A DNA stretch of 64,000 nucleotides from Gracilariopsis chorda (GCA_003194525.1 NBIV01000007.1:558001-622000); one strand, 5' to 3'. Counted from the stretch's first letter, positions 9,211 through 18,396 are shown. Notes: a model not told the origin generated them from the letters alone. Translations and numbers: made by a program.

Positions 9211-9936
9211 ATGACCGACAATTTTCAATTCTCAGCTCCACCACAGCCTGTAATTTGCAACCAGCACTCTGCTCCGGCCATCCAAACGGCTACTGACGAC
9301 AACAACGTTCCCAATGCAGAACGTAGTCACGTCAACCAACATGCTGTCGCTCTAACTGGGAAAGAAGCAGAAGCGGATGCTAATTCCAACTCACCGACAA
9401 AACCAAATTACGATAGCGACACTGTTATTTTATTGCTTTCAATGATGAAAAAAGCTGGGTACGGTAATCGTAAGCAACAAAAGAAAAGTTTGAAAGACGT
9501 TTTCTCGGATGCTGTCAAGCTAGCTGAGCAAAGTCATGGCATCAAACGCACTCCCAAAGGATGGCAGAAAAAGTTTACGAGAATCAAGCAAGAATATTCT
9601 TCTTTCATTTCGAAATTGAAACAGTCTGGTCGAGATGGAGATGACGAAGATCTCTTCAACACTCCGGAATTCTTTGGAGAAATGCATGAACTGGAGAAGG
9701 GCAAGGCAAGATATGATCCTCCGGCACAATATTCTACAGACGAAGGTAGCAGTGCTCTTGAACGTCCAGCCACGAGCACGCGGAAACGCCAAAAGATGTC
9801 TCGAGATGAGTTGCTTTCCGCATTTATACAGAAACAAGAAGAAACGAATGCCAGTTTGATTTCAGAGCTCAGAAAAGGAAACGAGGAAAGGGAGAAAACG
9901 CGCAGTGTTTTGGAACGTTTGGTGGAAAAGATCTAG
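9211..9936 (+). CDS. Harbinger Myb/SANT-like accessory protein
   Basis: The protein is 241 aa from the ATG at 9211; the frame is open further upstream but has no earlier ATG. A Myb/SANT-like (MADF-type) helical domain spans about residues 70-160 (YDSDTVILLLSMMKKAGYGN ... GWQKKFTRIKQEYSSF). An acidic patch, a basic motif (TRKRQKMSR) and a C-terminal charged coiled coil (LRKGNEEREKTRSVLERLVE) follow. In known PIF/Harbinger elements this second protein binds the transposase and carries it into the nucleus and to the ends; that role is inferred here from its position and fold. Confidence 0.85.
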   Translation: MTDNFQFSAPPQPVICNQHSAPAIQTATDDNNVPNAERSHVNQHAVALTGKEAEADANSNSPTKPNYDSDTVILLLSMMKKAGYGNRKQQKKSLKDVFSDAVKLAEQSHGIKRTPKGWQKKFTRIKQEYSSFISKLKQSGRDGDDEDLFNTPEFFGEMHELEKGKARYDPPAQYSTDEGSSALERPATSTRKRQKMSRDELLSAFIQKQEETNASLISELRKGNEEREKTRSVLERLVEKI

Positions 9937-9942
9937 ATCTTC

Positions 9943-11184
9943 TTACTGTTCATCAAGTGAGTTCGTAACGTAATAAAGAAGTGCATCTCGTTGCTTTTTT
10001 CCAGCGCTTGTTTCTGCGGTTACTACAGCATTCGGATCGTCATCATCATCGGCAGGCAAGTACGCTTCGGTGATATCCCCGCTATCGACACTCCAGTAGT
10101 GTAGTACCACACAGGCATATGTAAACAAAACGATATCATTCTCGTGGTGAAGCTTGATCCCCTCCTTCAACACCGAGAAACGTTGTTTTAGCATTCCGAA
10201 TGCGCATTCCACCGGCGTCCGCGTCTTGCTGGCAATCTTATCCCACGTTCGAAGAACGGGGTTAGCGTTCTTTTCCGGTTCACTGCAAGTCTTCATCATA
10301 TTTCTGTTGAGCTGGAAAGCACAATCACCAATCAAGTATGGTCTCACAAATACATTCGCTATCTTTAGATGCGGAATTTGAGCTCCAAGCCAAACACCCT
10401 TCTCTATATTCTTCTTTAACGTTGACTGTTCGTAAATAGTAGAGTCTCCTAATACCTCAGGCTTCCCAATATCCACGTACACAAACTTTCTATCTGCCGT
10501 CACCACTGCAAATAAAACGATGCTTGGATACCCCTTATAAAATCTGTATTCGTAAAACTGCTCTTCTGGACAAGACAGCCATTTTATATGGGTCTCGTCT
10601 ACGGCTCCGACACAGTACGGGAGCCTGTGGATGCTCTCAAAGCCTTTCATGGCGAGCGCAACGTCGTTCTCTATAGTAGGAAATCGAACAGAGTCTTGGT
10701 AATTCTTCGTGATGGCATTCGAAATCATCGAAACGCTCAAGGACACCGTGCTTGAGCCTATTCCAAGATGAGATGCTGCTTTTTTAAAGGTGCAACCACC
10801 AGCGTAAAGAAAAAATGCAGCCACTTTTAGTTCTGCAGGCAACGCTTTGCAAAATGTTGTGTTGTTCGCTTCTATATAAGGACGCAATTCGTTTGATAAA
10901 CGTTGAAATATGGTGTAGGAAACGCGAAAGAGGCTTCGCCAGGATGAGCTTCCAAGAAAATCTTGCGTGATTGCATAGTCAAAAAACCATGAAGGAGTGT
11001 TTCTGGACCGCTTCCATGCCCGTCCGGGCATGTTACGTCTATTGTCAGTAGTGGAAAAAAGGCGCAGAGCGATTGAGTTAGTCGACGAAACTATTGCTGC
11101 TGCAATGGGCTCTTGGACATCGTCATCGGCTGCTAGAATGGCTGCAATGGCCATGGCCAAGTGTCGACGGCGTTCGGTAGTCAT
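9943..11184 (-). CDS. Harbinger DDE transposase (DDE_Tnp_4 type)
   Basis: This 413-aa transposase cuts and joins the element ends. The start is the ATG at 11184; the frame is open to a GTG at 11220. An HTH-like region (FLYAGGCTFKKAASHLGIGSSTVS) precedes the catalytic core. The core has Asp in CVGAVDETHIKW, Asp in YLIGDCAFQL, and Glu in TRTPVECAFGMLKQRF, the signature of the Harbinger nuclease and its plant/animal HARBI1 relatives. There is no internal stop. A 12-bp palindrome lies just upstream of the start, in the presumed promoter. Confidence 0.93.
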   Translation of the reverse strand: MTTERRRHLAMAIAAILAADDDVQEPIAAAIVSSTNSIALRLFSTTDNRRNMPGRAWKRSRNTPSWFFDYAITQDFLGSSSWRSLFRVSYTIFQRLSNELRPYIEANNTTFCKALPAELKVAAFFLYAGGCTFKKAASHLGIGSSTVSLSVSMISNAITKNYQDSVRFPTIENDVALAMKGFESIHRLPYCVGAVDETHIKWLSCPEEQFYEYRFYKGYPSIVLFAVVTADRKFVYVDIGKPEVLGDSTIYEQSTLKKNIEKGVWLGAQIPHLKIANVFVRPYLIGDCAFQLNRNMMKTCSEPEKNANPVLRTWDKIASKTRTPVECAFGMLKQRFSVLKEGIKLHHENDIVLFTYACVVLHYWSVDSGDITEAYLPADDDDDPNAVVTAETSAGKKQRDALLYYVTNSLDEQ

Positions 11185-11223
11185 GTTTGGGTGACGGGAG
11201 TGGCTATGATCATGGGTCACGAG

Positions 11224-11249
11224 TTGGGGTCGCTTTCAAGCGACCCCAA
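11224..11249. repeat. Perfect 12-bp palindrome upstream of the transposase
   Basis: Arms TTGGGGTCGCTT and AAGCGACCCCAA are separated by TC. It lies 39 bp upstream of the transposase ATG and inside the Harbinger element. It could be an operator-like transposase-binding site or a hairpin in the 5' leader. Confidence 0.8.
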
Positions 11250-11567
11250 AATCAGGGGTATTTTGGACAGGAGAGCCTGTGTCCGATGCATGTCCTAAGA
11301 AATGGGAAATCCCCAGGATCAAGGGGATTTTGGACGAAATGCACCGTGTCCTGGGGTAGTGTAGAAAGGGCCTAAGGCTATTGCTACCCAAGGGCAACAA
11401 CGGCACACGCTTCTGTATTTGGAGTACAGTAGTGTAACAGAGAACACGTTGTCAAATACCATGCAATCCACCATCCACACGAGGTTCTTCGTCACTTCTA
11501 TCTTCGCTGAAACGGTACAAGAAACGTCAGCTGTTTATCTGCTGACTGTATCTGTCTACGCGTCGCA

Positions 11568-12383
11568 ATGGCCTCTATGCAACAACCCCTCCTCAACCAA
11601 GCAGAAGCAACTGTTCCAGACGTAGTAGTTATCTTTCTGTGCTTTCTGTCCTTCCAACTCTTCGATGCTATCCACCATCATTGCATATCCCCCAAGTTGC
11701 CGATCTACGCCCAACTGTCGTTTCGCGATCGCTATGACTGGGATCGCCGGGTAACCAATCTCACCTTCCAACTTCTTCAACTCCCGTTCAATCTTTACAT
11801 TTTGTTCGTTGACCAAAACTCAACCTCCGATGTCATCTACGGCTACTCACGCATTGCACATGTAGGATTCGTCATCATTCTAAGTTTTTACATACACGAT
11901 ACCACCGGACTCGTCTTGCACCCGAGAGCACCCACTGGCACCTGCGGCTGGATCATTCACCACATAATAGCGAGCGCGCTTCTAGTGTACGACGTATGCT
12001 ACAAGCAATCTTCCGCATTCCCAGCCGCTGCATTCCTCATCTCAGCCGCAGGGCACATTCCAAACGACCTGCGATGGTTCTTCACAGCCACGGCACTGTT
12101 TCGGCGTTTACCAGTATCGTTTCGAGACGGCTTTAACATATTTTCAATCTCTCTCATATCAGCGGTGTTCCTAATCCCGCCCATATGGTTACTAAAGCGT
12201 TGCGCTCAACAACTCGAGCTATCGATGTACGATTTACTCATCCAAAGAATGACAACCTACTGCCACTTCTTTTTCGCACTAATATATCTGACGCACGTGG
12301 GTGTTGTAATAGGCCAACTCAGAAGACTAGGGCGCGAGTGGCGTACAGAGGCGCCACAATTCCGTCACACCAAAGTACAATAA
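11568..12383 (+). CDS. TLC-domain multi-pass membrane protein
   Basis: The protein is 271 aa with about six to seven predicted membrane segments (for example VVVIFLCFLSFQLFDAI, VGFVIILSFYIHDTTGLV, IHHIIASALLVYDVCY, FSISLISAVFLIPPIWLL, YCHFFFALIYLTHVGVVI). A histidine pair (CGWIIHHIIA) and a GHIPNDLRWFF motif resemble TLC domains of the TRAM/LAG1/CLN8 superfamily, specifically TLCD/TMEM56-type rather than ceramide synthase, since no Hox domain or Lag1 motif is present. Members act in ER or plasma-membrane lipid handling; the substrate cannot be predicted. The stop lies 8 bp from the stop of the convergent cysteine synthase gene. Confidence 0.65.
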   Translation: MASMQQPLLNQAEATVPDVVVIFLCFLSFQLFDAIHHHCISPKLPIYAQLSFRDRYDWDRRVTNLTFQLLQLPFNLYILFVDQNSTSDVIYGYSRIAHVGFVIILSFYIHDTTGLVLHPRAPTGTCGWIIHHIIASALLVYDVCYKQSSAFPAAAFLISAAGHIPNDLRWFFTATALFRRLPVSFRDGFNIFSISLISAVFLIPPIWLLKRCAQQLELSMYDLLIQRMTTYCHFFFALIYLTHVGVVIGQLRRLGREWRTEAPQFRHTKVQ

Positions 12384-12391
12384 CATCGTCT

Positions 12392-13489
12392 TCACTCCTC
12401 CGCCTTCATTTCATACGCTTCCTCACGTTGCTTATCAAACAGCGCTGAGGTCAAATACCGTTCCCCGAATGACGGGATGATAGCGACCACATTCTTCCCC
12501 GCAAACTCTGGTCGCTTTGCAACGGTGGTAGCGGCAATCACAGCGGCGCCGGAAGAAATTCCGCACAACAGACCCTCCTCCACGGCCAACCTGCGTGCCA
12601 TATCGATAGCGGTTGCAGAAGGTACCTGAACAACCTCGTCATAAATAGAGGTGTCCAATACAGCCGGCACAAAACCGGCGCCAATGCCTTGAATCTTATG
12701 AGGTCCTGGCTTGCCTCCCGAAAGGACAGGGCTTTCCACAGGCTCTACAACGACAATGTATGTGTTGGGGTTCTTCTCCTTGAGGTAACGCCCTGCACCA
12801 GTTACAGTACCGCCGGTTCCGACGCCGGATACAAATACGTCACAGTCGATAGCATTGGCGATCTCGGGCCCTGTAGTCTCGTAGTGCGCCTTTGGGTTGT
12901 TGGGATTGGCAAACTGCTGCAACATGAAGGAGTTGGGCGTCTTCTTACAGATCTGCTCAGCCTTAGTGACAGCGCCCTTCATACCCTTTACGGCCGGGGT
13001 AAGAACGACCTCCGCGCCGAACGCGCGAAGCACCATCCGTCTCTCCATGGACATAGAATCCGGCATGGTAAGAATGAGTTTATAGCCTTTTGCGGCTGCA
13101 ATAAACGCAAGCGCGATTCCGGTATTTCCAGAGGTGGGTTCAACCAGCACTGTCTTCCCCGGTGTGATCTGTCCAGCCGCCTCAGCTCCAAGAATCATGC
13201 CGCGGCCAATGCGGTCTTTCACGGACGAACACGGATTCATGCTTTCTAACTTTGCGTATACATTGGCCACGCAACCTTCATCTTTAGGGATGCGCTTGAG
13301 TTGCACGATTGGTGTATTGCCCACTAGATCGGTGGCGTCTGTGGACACCTTTGAGATGTCGGGCGGATTGGCTGCCACCATGCGCGGGACAGGGTGAACT
13401 GTGCGTTTGGCGGCATGACGCGGGCAGAGCGGGGTCCGGGAGATGGCGGAGGCGGTTGGCAGGGCGAGAGGGGTTGTGAAAGCGAACAT
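12392..13489 (-). CDS. Cysteine synthase (O-acetylserine (thiol)-lyase), plastid-targeted
   Basis: This PLP enzyme makes cysteine from O-acetylserine and sulfide. The protein is 365 aa. The first 45 or so residues are rich in Ala, Thr, Pro and Arg with few acids, like a plastid transit peptide. The mature enzyme starts near [14 protein letters not shown]. Lys91 in [11 protein letters not shown] is the PLP lysine, EPTSGNTG is the substrate loop, and [16 protein letters not shown] binds the PLP phosphate. Length matches plant OASA2-type enzymes after removal of the leader. There is no intron. It is convergent with the TLC gene (8-bp gap), so their 3' UTRs must overlap. The enzyme identity is secure; the compartment is inferred from the leader. 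Confidence 0.95.
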   Translation of the reverse strand: MFAFTTPLALPTASAISRTPLCPRHAAKRTVHPVPRMVAANPPDISKVSTDATDLVGNTPIVQLKRIPKDEGCVANVYAKLESMNPCSSVKDRIGRGMILGAEAAGQITPGKTVLVEPTSGNTGIALAFIAAAKGYKLILTMPDSMSMERRMVLRAFGAEVVLTPAVKGMKGAVTKAEQICKKTPNSFMLQQFANPNNPKAHYETTGPEIANAIDCDVFVSGVGTGGTVTGAGRYLKEKNPNTYIVVVEPVESPVLSGGKPGPHKIQGIGAGFVPAVLDTSIYDEVVQVPSATAIDMARRLAVEEGLLCGISSGAAVIAATTVAKRPEFAGKNVVAIIPSFGERYLTSALFDKQREEAYEMKAEE

Positions 13490-14170
13490 GATTGCTTGGC
13501 GACGGAGGTGGCGTGGCGAAGCGGCACTGGTTCAGCAGGATGGAGATCTGCGTCGGAATTGGGTAGTTCGAGTGAGCGTGTGGGACTTGGGGGAGTGTTC
13601 TCCCGAGGCAGAAGTCGAAATGGTCACGGCACACAGCGGAGAAATCAAACAATGAAATGCAATGCAGATTTGCGCTGTGATTGGCTGCGACGGAGATCTG
13701 CGATACTGTACTCGTCGTGGTCGCGAAGCAGGTAGAGTTGAGACAGTCGGCACCTTGATGATTTGTTCTTGAACAGTACTGTATCATTGGGCAACAGGAC
13801 CCCTTTTTCCCAGTGTCGTTGTTCAACGGTTGCGTGGGATCGTGGAGGAGTACGAGGGCAGGATACATTGTAGTCTGTTGCTGAGATGGGGCGATGTGCG
13901 CTTTGCCCACAGAGCGCCTTGCTTCATGGCTGCGCAAAGGAGGGAGGAGAGCAAGGCTCTCCCGCAAGCTGAGCGCGCAGAGAGTAGTCAAGTGGCGGTT
14001 TGTGGACAGTTCATAGAGGAAAATGTTTCTTGTATGTTTTGTGTTTGTTATGTATGTTGTGCTGCATGCGCAAGCGTTATTCAGCAAGTCAAGAAGTACC
14101 AGACACTACCTAATACAAAATGGTGACACCACACACCACCAAAGACCAAGCCACCAAAAAAGGGCGTGCG
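13490..14170. other. Intergenic: upstream region of cysteine synthase
   Basis: No supported gene. This should hold the cysteine synthase promoter and the 3' UTR of the next minus-strand gene. The small open frames here look like chance. Confidence 0.5.
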
Positions 14171-14737
14171 CTACAAACCGGGAACAACAGCATCTCCATA
14201 ACCAGATTGTGTAACCTTCCGTCTGTCCTGTTCCACAAACTGCCGTTGCATGCCGTCCGCACCCGGAACAGTGGCCGGCAGAGAACAAAACGAATCAGAG
14301 GTAGCAGAAGTAGTGGAAGACGGTTGAATTCCCAAACAAGCCTCATCCAACGCGTCATCCACAACATTTTGAAAGCTAATCACATCACCATGGCAGCGTT
14401 CCAAGTCAGGGGCGTCAACGAGAACAACGTCGTATTGTTCTGTTCTGGCCACAACACAAGGTAATCTTCCATTGGTGGTTCGCGCCATTCGACTGTCCAT
14501 TTCGTCGCGGTGAATGTTGTACAGAGGTGCTTTCCACGCCGATTTCAAACGCGTAAACTCTGGCTTCTCTCTTCTCGGTCCGTGCGTAATGTCGCAGGCG
14601 GCACAGTGGGCGATTCCAAGCATTTTCTTAAGCATGTAGACAACCTCGCCTGCTATGGTTCCATCTGCGTCGTAGATGATGTGCAACGACTGCACTGTAG
14701 GTCGGCCAGAGACGTGTCGTGGCGAAGTTTTCTCCAT
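14171..14737 (-). CDS. Conserved CxxCDITHG protein of unknown function
   Basis: The protein is 188 aa from the ATG at 14737 (an in-frame GTG lies 9 nt earlier). The first 130 residues look like a compact soluble domain: a first strand LHIIYDADGTIAGE, a putative metal site HCAACDITHG, a conserved YNIHRDEMD, and a closing DVVLVDAPDLE. From memory this resembles small uncharacterised bacterial proteins with a similar CxLCDITHG motif, but I cannot name the family. The C-terminal 50 residues are Ser/Thr/Ala-rich and probably disordered. No targeting peptide is evident. The gene shares an upstream region with PEX11. Confidence 0.7.
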   Translation of the reverse strand: MEKTSPRHVSGRPTVQSLHIIYDADGTIAGEVVYMLKKMLGIAHCAACDITHGPRREKPEFTRLKSAWKAPLYNIHRDEMDSRMARTTNGRLPCVVARTEQYDVVLVDAPDLERCHGDVISFQNVVDDALDEACLGIQPSSTTSATSDSFCSLPATVPGADGMQRQFVEQDRRKVTQSGYGDAVVPGL

Positions 14738-15266
14738 AATTCCCACAAAAACTGTTCAGGAGGATAGGAACGAAGCAAGTATGAGATGAGAAAGAGAGAA
14801 AGGACGGGGATGTAGTTGCTATAGCTGTTGTAGGTAAATGGCTGCAACAAGTGTGTGGTGCGTGAGGCGGAGCGAAGGGGAGAAGCACAGACAATCTGGG
14901 CAGATATAGCGAGGAGGGAGACGCGCGAAACGGCAGTGGGGTGCGACTCGGGCGGGGGCGGATAACTGCACCGAGGAGCGCGAAACCATGTAAACCGCCT
15001 CCGTCAAGCGACGGCGCGTGCGCGTCCACCGCACGTTGCGTGCTGTGACGCACCTGTTGTGCGGCGCAAAACAGCCGCTGTGAAACATCTGCACGCAAGC
15101 ACTTTTTCTACGCGCATCGGTGGTGGCGTATTCTCAGCCACCTGGCGACGTGACACTTGGTGCCCTTTGTAAGGCTCGCCGCGAATGGACTTTTTCCGAT
15201 TGTTGAGATCGTTCGTATCTGTGATATCTGCTGCATTATTGTACGGACTGTGCACGCGGGTGTGTA

Positions 15267-15340
15267 GCCAAAGAAAGAAGCTGTAGTACTGTAACTCGGA
15301 GTAACTTGGAGTTAACAGTACTACAGCTTCTTTCTTTGGC
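15267..15340. repeat. 31/32-bp near-perfect inverted repeat in a divergent promoter
   Basis: The left arm is 15267-15297 and the right arm 15309-15340, with an 11-nt loop (GGAGTAACTTG). The arms match fully except for one extra T in the right arm. The hairpin lies 85 bp before the PEX11 ATG and about 530 bp from the divergent gene. It could be a foldback MITE remnant or a structured 5' leader. Confidence 0.9.
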
Positions 15341-15424
15341 CGAACCAGAGCTTGTCATTTCTCGTGCGCGACTCGCCGTTGTTGAAGCGACCGTGGCTGA
15401 GGCGCGAGAAACAAGTGTGGAGGC

Positions 15425-16174
15425 ATGTCAACGGTTGCGCAGTCGTGGAGCTCGCCGCTGTGCATGGAGACTTGGCACAGAGCACTTTCCAACGCCGAAG
15501 GTCGCGACAAGCTTCTCAGACTAGCGCAATACAGTTGTAAGCTACTACGCGGTATCGAGCAAAACAAGCCATTCACAAGTTCTTCCTCCCGCACGTTACT
15601 GGCACTTGAATCTGCATTATCAACTTCGCGTCAAATCGGGCGTCTTCTCAAGTGGACGTCCATCTACGCCAAGCGCCGTAGCACGTCGTCACCATCAGCC
15701 GCCTCCTCATCGCAGCAAACGCTGAACGTGCTTTCCGATGTAGCGTTGTTCGGGTATTATCTATGTGATAACTTGACATTTCTTTGCAAGACTGGCGTTA
15801 TTGGCGGTGATGTTGGTCGCGCTTCTAGACGTGCTGCTCGTTTCTGGATGGCTTCCATTCTGACAGGGATGATAGGCACTTTATTTTCGCTGTTACAAAT
15901 TCGTCGTCAAGCCATACTGTTGCGTCGTACGCTTTCCCAAAGCGACGATAAACAGAGTAGCGCCTCTAGAGTATGCGAACGAAATCTTCGCACGTATGGC
16001 GCGTTACAACGAACAAGGTGTGTAACGCTGATGAAACAGGTAGCAGACGTAATAATCTCAATGAGTTTATCGCAAGAAAAACCAATGCACAACGCAATAA
16101 CCGGAACGTGTGGCGTTGTAAGCAGTACAATCGCGTGCTCTCAAATATGGCCCACATCTCCTTCCACACGCTAG
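15425..16174 (+). CDS. PEX11: Peroxisomal membrane protein PEX11
   Basis: The protein is 249 aa. PEX11 proteins bind and curve the peroxisomal membrane and promote elongation and division. Family features are an N-terminal amphipathic segment starting WHRALSNAEGRDKLLRLAQY, the SRQIGRLLKW region, a hydrophobic stretch near NVLSDVALFGYYLCDNLTFL with a following Gly-rich VIGG, a second membrane-associated stretch (WMASILTGMIGTLFSLL), and a C-terminal VTLMKQVADVIISM. Length is typical for the family (about 230-250 aa). The ATG at 15425 is the first in frame. The stop is 17 bp from the stop of the convergent neighbour. Confidence 0.75.
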   Translation: MSTVAQSWSSPLCMETWHRALSNAEGRDKLLRLAQYSCKLLRGIEQNKPFTSSSSRTLLALESALSTSRQIGRLLKWTSIYAKRRSTSSPSAASSSQQTLNVLSDVALFGYYLCDNLTFLCKTGVIGGDVGRASRRAARFWMASILTGMIGTLFSLLQIRRQAILLRRTLSQSDDKQSSASRVCERNLRTYGALQRTRCVTLMKQVADVIISMSLSQEKPMHNAITGTCGVVSSTIACSQIWPTSPSTR

Positions 16175-16191
16175 CTAAGAATAAAATCTAT

Positions 16192-16671
16192 CTAACAAAC
16201 GGTTCGATCGCTCAGTCGAAGCATTCTAGTATCATATCGAGCGGTGTCACTTCCAGAGAACACGGGCGCTCCGCCCCTCGGTTGCGCGCCTGCTCCATTG
16301 GCGTCTAAATAGCGCTTGGAACGACGTTGATACGCTTCTGTATCGCTGCCGTAGAAGTTTGGGGCGGGGGTGGATTGCGGTTGCACGACATGGGCGGTAC
16401 GCGCTGTTGCGGAAAGGGCGATTCTAGGGGGCGTTAAACGACGGATACGCTGGTTCATCGCGGTGACATCGGCGCCGGTAAACACTTGCGAACGATTTTG
16501 CGGAGAGGGGATTGTGTCTGGAATGCGCTTCAGTCGCGCGGTGTATAGCTTTGCGTCGGCCACTGGCGTGGGCGGCGTGGCGGGGGTCGCGGGCGCGCCC
16601 GATGGACCGGGCATGGCGGTTTGCGGCGGACTTTGCGGGCGGTTGGCAGTGAAGTTGTTGGCGTCCGTCAT
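16192..16671 (-). CDS. Hypothetical protein with repeated GSD-x-Y-x2-R motif
   Basis: The protein is 159 aa, Pro/Ala/Thr/Arg-rich and probably disordered. It contains repeats of a short motif, roughly F-[TYS]-G-[AS]-D-x3-Y/M-x2-R-x2-R-[YL]-L: FTGADVTAMNQRIRRL, FYGSDTEAYQRRSKRYL and FSGSDTARYDTRMLRL, with a partial copy AKLYTARLKRI. Evenly spaced short motifs with conserved Arg/Tyr suggest repeated binding to one partner (a filament, RNA or membrane), but I do not recognise the family. It is convergent with PEX11 and divergent from the REEP/HVA22 gene. The regular motif supports it being a real gene. Confidence 0.6.
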   Translation of the reverse strand: MTDANNFTANRPQSPPQTAMPGPSGAPATPATPPTPVADAKLYTARLKRIPDTIPSPQNRSQVFTGADVTAMNQRIRRLTPPRIALSATARTAHVVQPQSTPAPNFYGSDTEAYQRRSKRYLDANGAGAQPRGGAPVFSGSDTARYDTRMLRLSDRTVC

Positions 16672-17082
16672 GGATGAAGGATGTCTTGGACAATGGGCGT
16701 GGCCGACTGGTGTCGAGTTTGACGAGGGGAGGCGGATGGTAAAGCGTTACGGTTGTAATCTGGCGGCGCGGAGAAACGGCACCAGATTGTCGCAGCAGTG
16801 CTGATGTGATGCGCGTGTAACCTGGATGAGCGCGGACACGTGTGAAGTGTGGTGCGCTGGAAACGACGTCACGTCGCGACTGATTGCAGCTGTGATCGGT
16901 TACGCGTCGCGAAGGTGCCGTTTCTCCTTCAGCCTTTGACATCCGAATCCGTGTTGTCCCGCGCGCGTTGCGCCATCCGAGTTGGTATTGTCCCCAGCTC
17001 TCTACGACAGATAATACTCGTCTTCTCCAACCAAAGCGTCGCCCTGCTGCCTCTCTTCTTCTCCACAAAACCAACAACAGCC

Positions 17083-18000
17083 ATGAGAACCCGTTCCAGT
17101 CGCCTGCGAATGTTCACGGACGCCATCGCCGCAAACATCATGCCGGCGTACGAAGCTGAACAGCTTCTCCACCAGGCTCCAGCACAAGACAGCCGCCCCG
17201 GCGCGCGCCGACGCACCACCTCCGCCTCGGACACGCAGTCCAACCCGTTTGAAAGCACCCCGTCGCCGCTAAGTTACAATCGTCATGTTCCGCCGCCCCA
17301 ATTCGAACTACACTCCCCGTCTTCAAATGCCCCCTCTTCAGATGTGATGATGCGCAACATCGTCATGGGCACCGCCTTGCTTGTTGCAATGCTCATGTTC
17401 ATGCATGCGGCTGTGTACGTTGCAATTTTCGTCGTCGGCGTGTTGACACCTGCCTGGCGTACCTTCAAGTGCATGGAGGGCCGTCCAGATTCCGACGTAC
17501 TAGTGCAACTAGTCGACGACGACGACTACGACGACCAAGTCATAGACGTCGATAACATGCATCTCCGCCATGAAAACGGGCAACAAACAATGCACAATTG
17601 GCATGCGTACTGGGTGTTATTCGCTCTTCTCTTCACCACAGACTCGCTACTAATCCGATTAATACTGCCCACAATCCTGCCCACCACGCTTTACAACACA
17701 ATCTTATTCGCGCTCTTGTCGTGGATGACGCGCAACAAAGCGGCCAATTCAGCGTTTGTCTACGGCGCCTTTGTGAGACCGACGCTGCTCAAGGTGGAAA
17801 ATTTTGTCGATGACGCCGCCGCGAAGGCAATGTTCCATATGGATCGCGCAAGTCAACAGCTTGTTCTTGGCGTTCATGAGGTTATTACGCCGCTTGTCAA
17901 ACAACTTGAGCAGGCTGCTACATCTACCGCTGCGCAAATGCAACAGCATCATCAGATAGACCGACCGCGTCGTCGTCACTCGTCGCGTAATCAAAGGTAA
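17083..18000 (+). CDS. REEP/Yop1/HVA22-family ER-shaping membrane protein
   Basis: The protein is 305 aa from the ATG at 17083; upstream in-frame codons start at a GTG and are not used. TB2/DP1/HVA22 proteins insert hairpins into the ER to curve tubules. After a disordered N-terminus come a hydrophobic stretch (GTALLVAMLMFMHAAVYVAIF), the family's GVLTPAWRTFKCMEG, an acidic insertion (DDDDYDD) not typical of the family, then HAYWVLFALLFTTDSLL and LPTTLYNTILFALLSWM, ending with the YGAFVRPTLLKVE motif. A charged, His/Gln-rich C-terminal tail follows. The 30-residue acidic insertion in the first hairpin and the long N-terminus are unusual. Confidence 0.78.
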   Translation: MRTRSSRLRMFTDAIAANIMPAYEAEQLLHQAPAQDSRPGARRRTTSASDTQSNPFESTPSPLSYNRHVPPPQFELHSPSSNAPSSDVMMRNIVMGTALLVAMLMFMHAAVYVAIFVVGVLTPAWRTFKCMEGRPDSDVLVQLVDDDDYDDQVIDVDNMHLRHENGQQTMHNWHAYWVLFALLFTTDSLLIRLILPTILPTTLYNTILFALLSWMTRNKAANSAFVYGAFVRPTLLKVENFVDDAAAKAMFHMDRASQQLVLGVHEVITPLVKQLEQAATSTAAQMQQHHQIDRPRRRHSSRNQR

Positions 18001-18347
18001 CCGCTTGCGTTTAAATGCTTTTTCTTTTGTTGTTGTTACGACCTTGTTCTACTTGTTGTCCAGCTTGTGGCACGTGTTCTCTCGCTTGTAAAATTTGTTT
18101 CTTCCCCCAAGCGAATGTCATTGCTTATCTACACACAACGCTCTCAACAAGAGACCAAGCAGCGGCGTTTGTGAACAAGAGCCACCAGAAACAGGCGGCA
18201 GTCAACGTATCAGTGGCAAACGCTGTCAGAGCGCGTCCAAGCACTCGTAGTCTCACTTTACAAAAAGTGCACGCTCGCGCAACCCAGTACAGCAACGACA
18301 ACGCAAACCAAACAGCTCGCAAAGTGGGAGGCGGGAAAGAGGGGAAA

Positions 18348-18376
18348 GGGGGGGGGGGGGGGGGGGGGGGGGGGGG
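18348..18376. repeat. Run of 29 G
   Basis: Uninterrupted poly-G on the plus strand, 20 bp beyond the stop of the minus-strand L14 gene and about 350 bp beyond the REEP/HVA22 stop. The L14 mRNA would carry a poly-C run in its 3' UTR. Such runs are unstable and can form G-quadruplexes; the length may also be affected by sequencing error. Confidence 0.9.
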
Positions 18377-18396
18377 AAGAGAAGCAGAAGCAGATA

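Larger units (their letters stand above)
8998..11372. mobile_element. PIF/Harbinger DNA transposon, complete
   Basis: The element is 2,375 bp. Its perfect 13-bp terminal inverted repeats GGCCCTTTCTACA (8998-9010) and TGTAGAAAGGGCC (11360-11372) are flanked by the 3-bp target duplication TAA (8995-8997, 11373-11375), diagnostic of PIF/Harbinger. It carries the two expected genes, a Myb/SANT-like protein and a DDE transposase, arranged convergently with 6 bp between their stops. Both frames are open, so it may be autonomous. Repeated TTTTGGAC/GGACA motifs near both ends could be binding sites. Confidence 0.95.

Noticed and set aside
13284-14087. 267-aa minus-strand frame upstream of cysteine synthase
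   Set aside because: It overlaps the cysteine synthase 5' end in another frame, is Ser/His/Pro-rich from GC bias, and matches nothing.
16424-17077. 217-aa minus-strand frame
   Set aside because: Arg-rich shadow of the repeat-motif gene and the REEP/HVA22 promoter.
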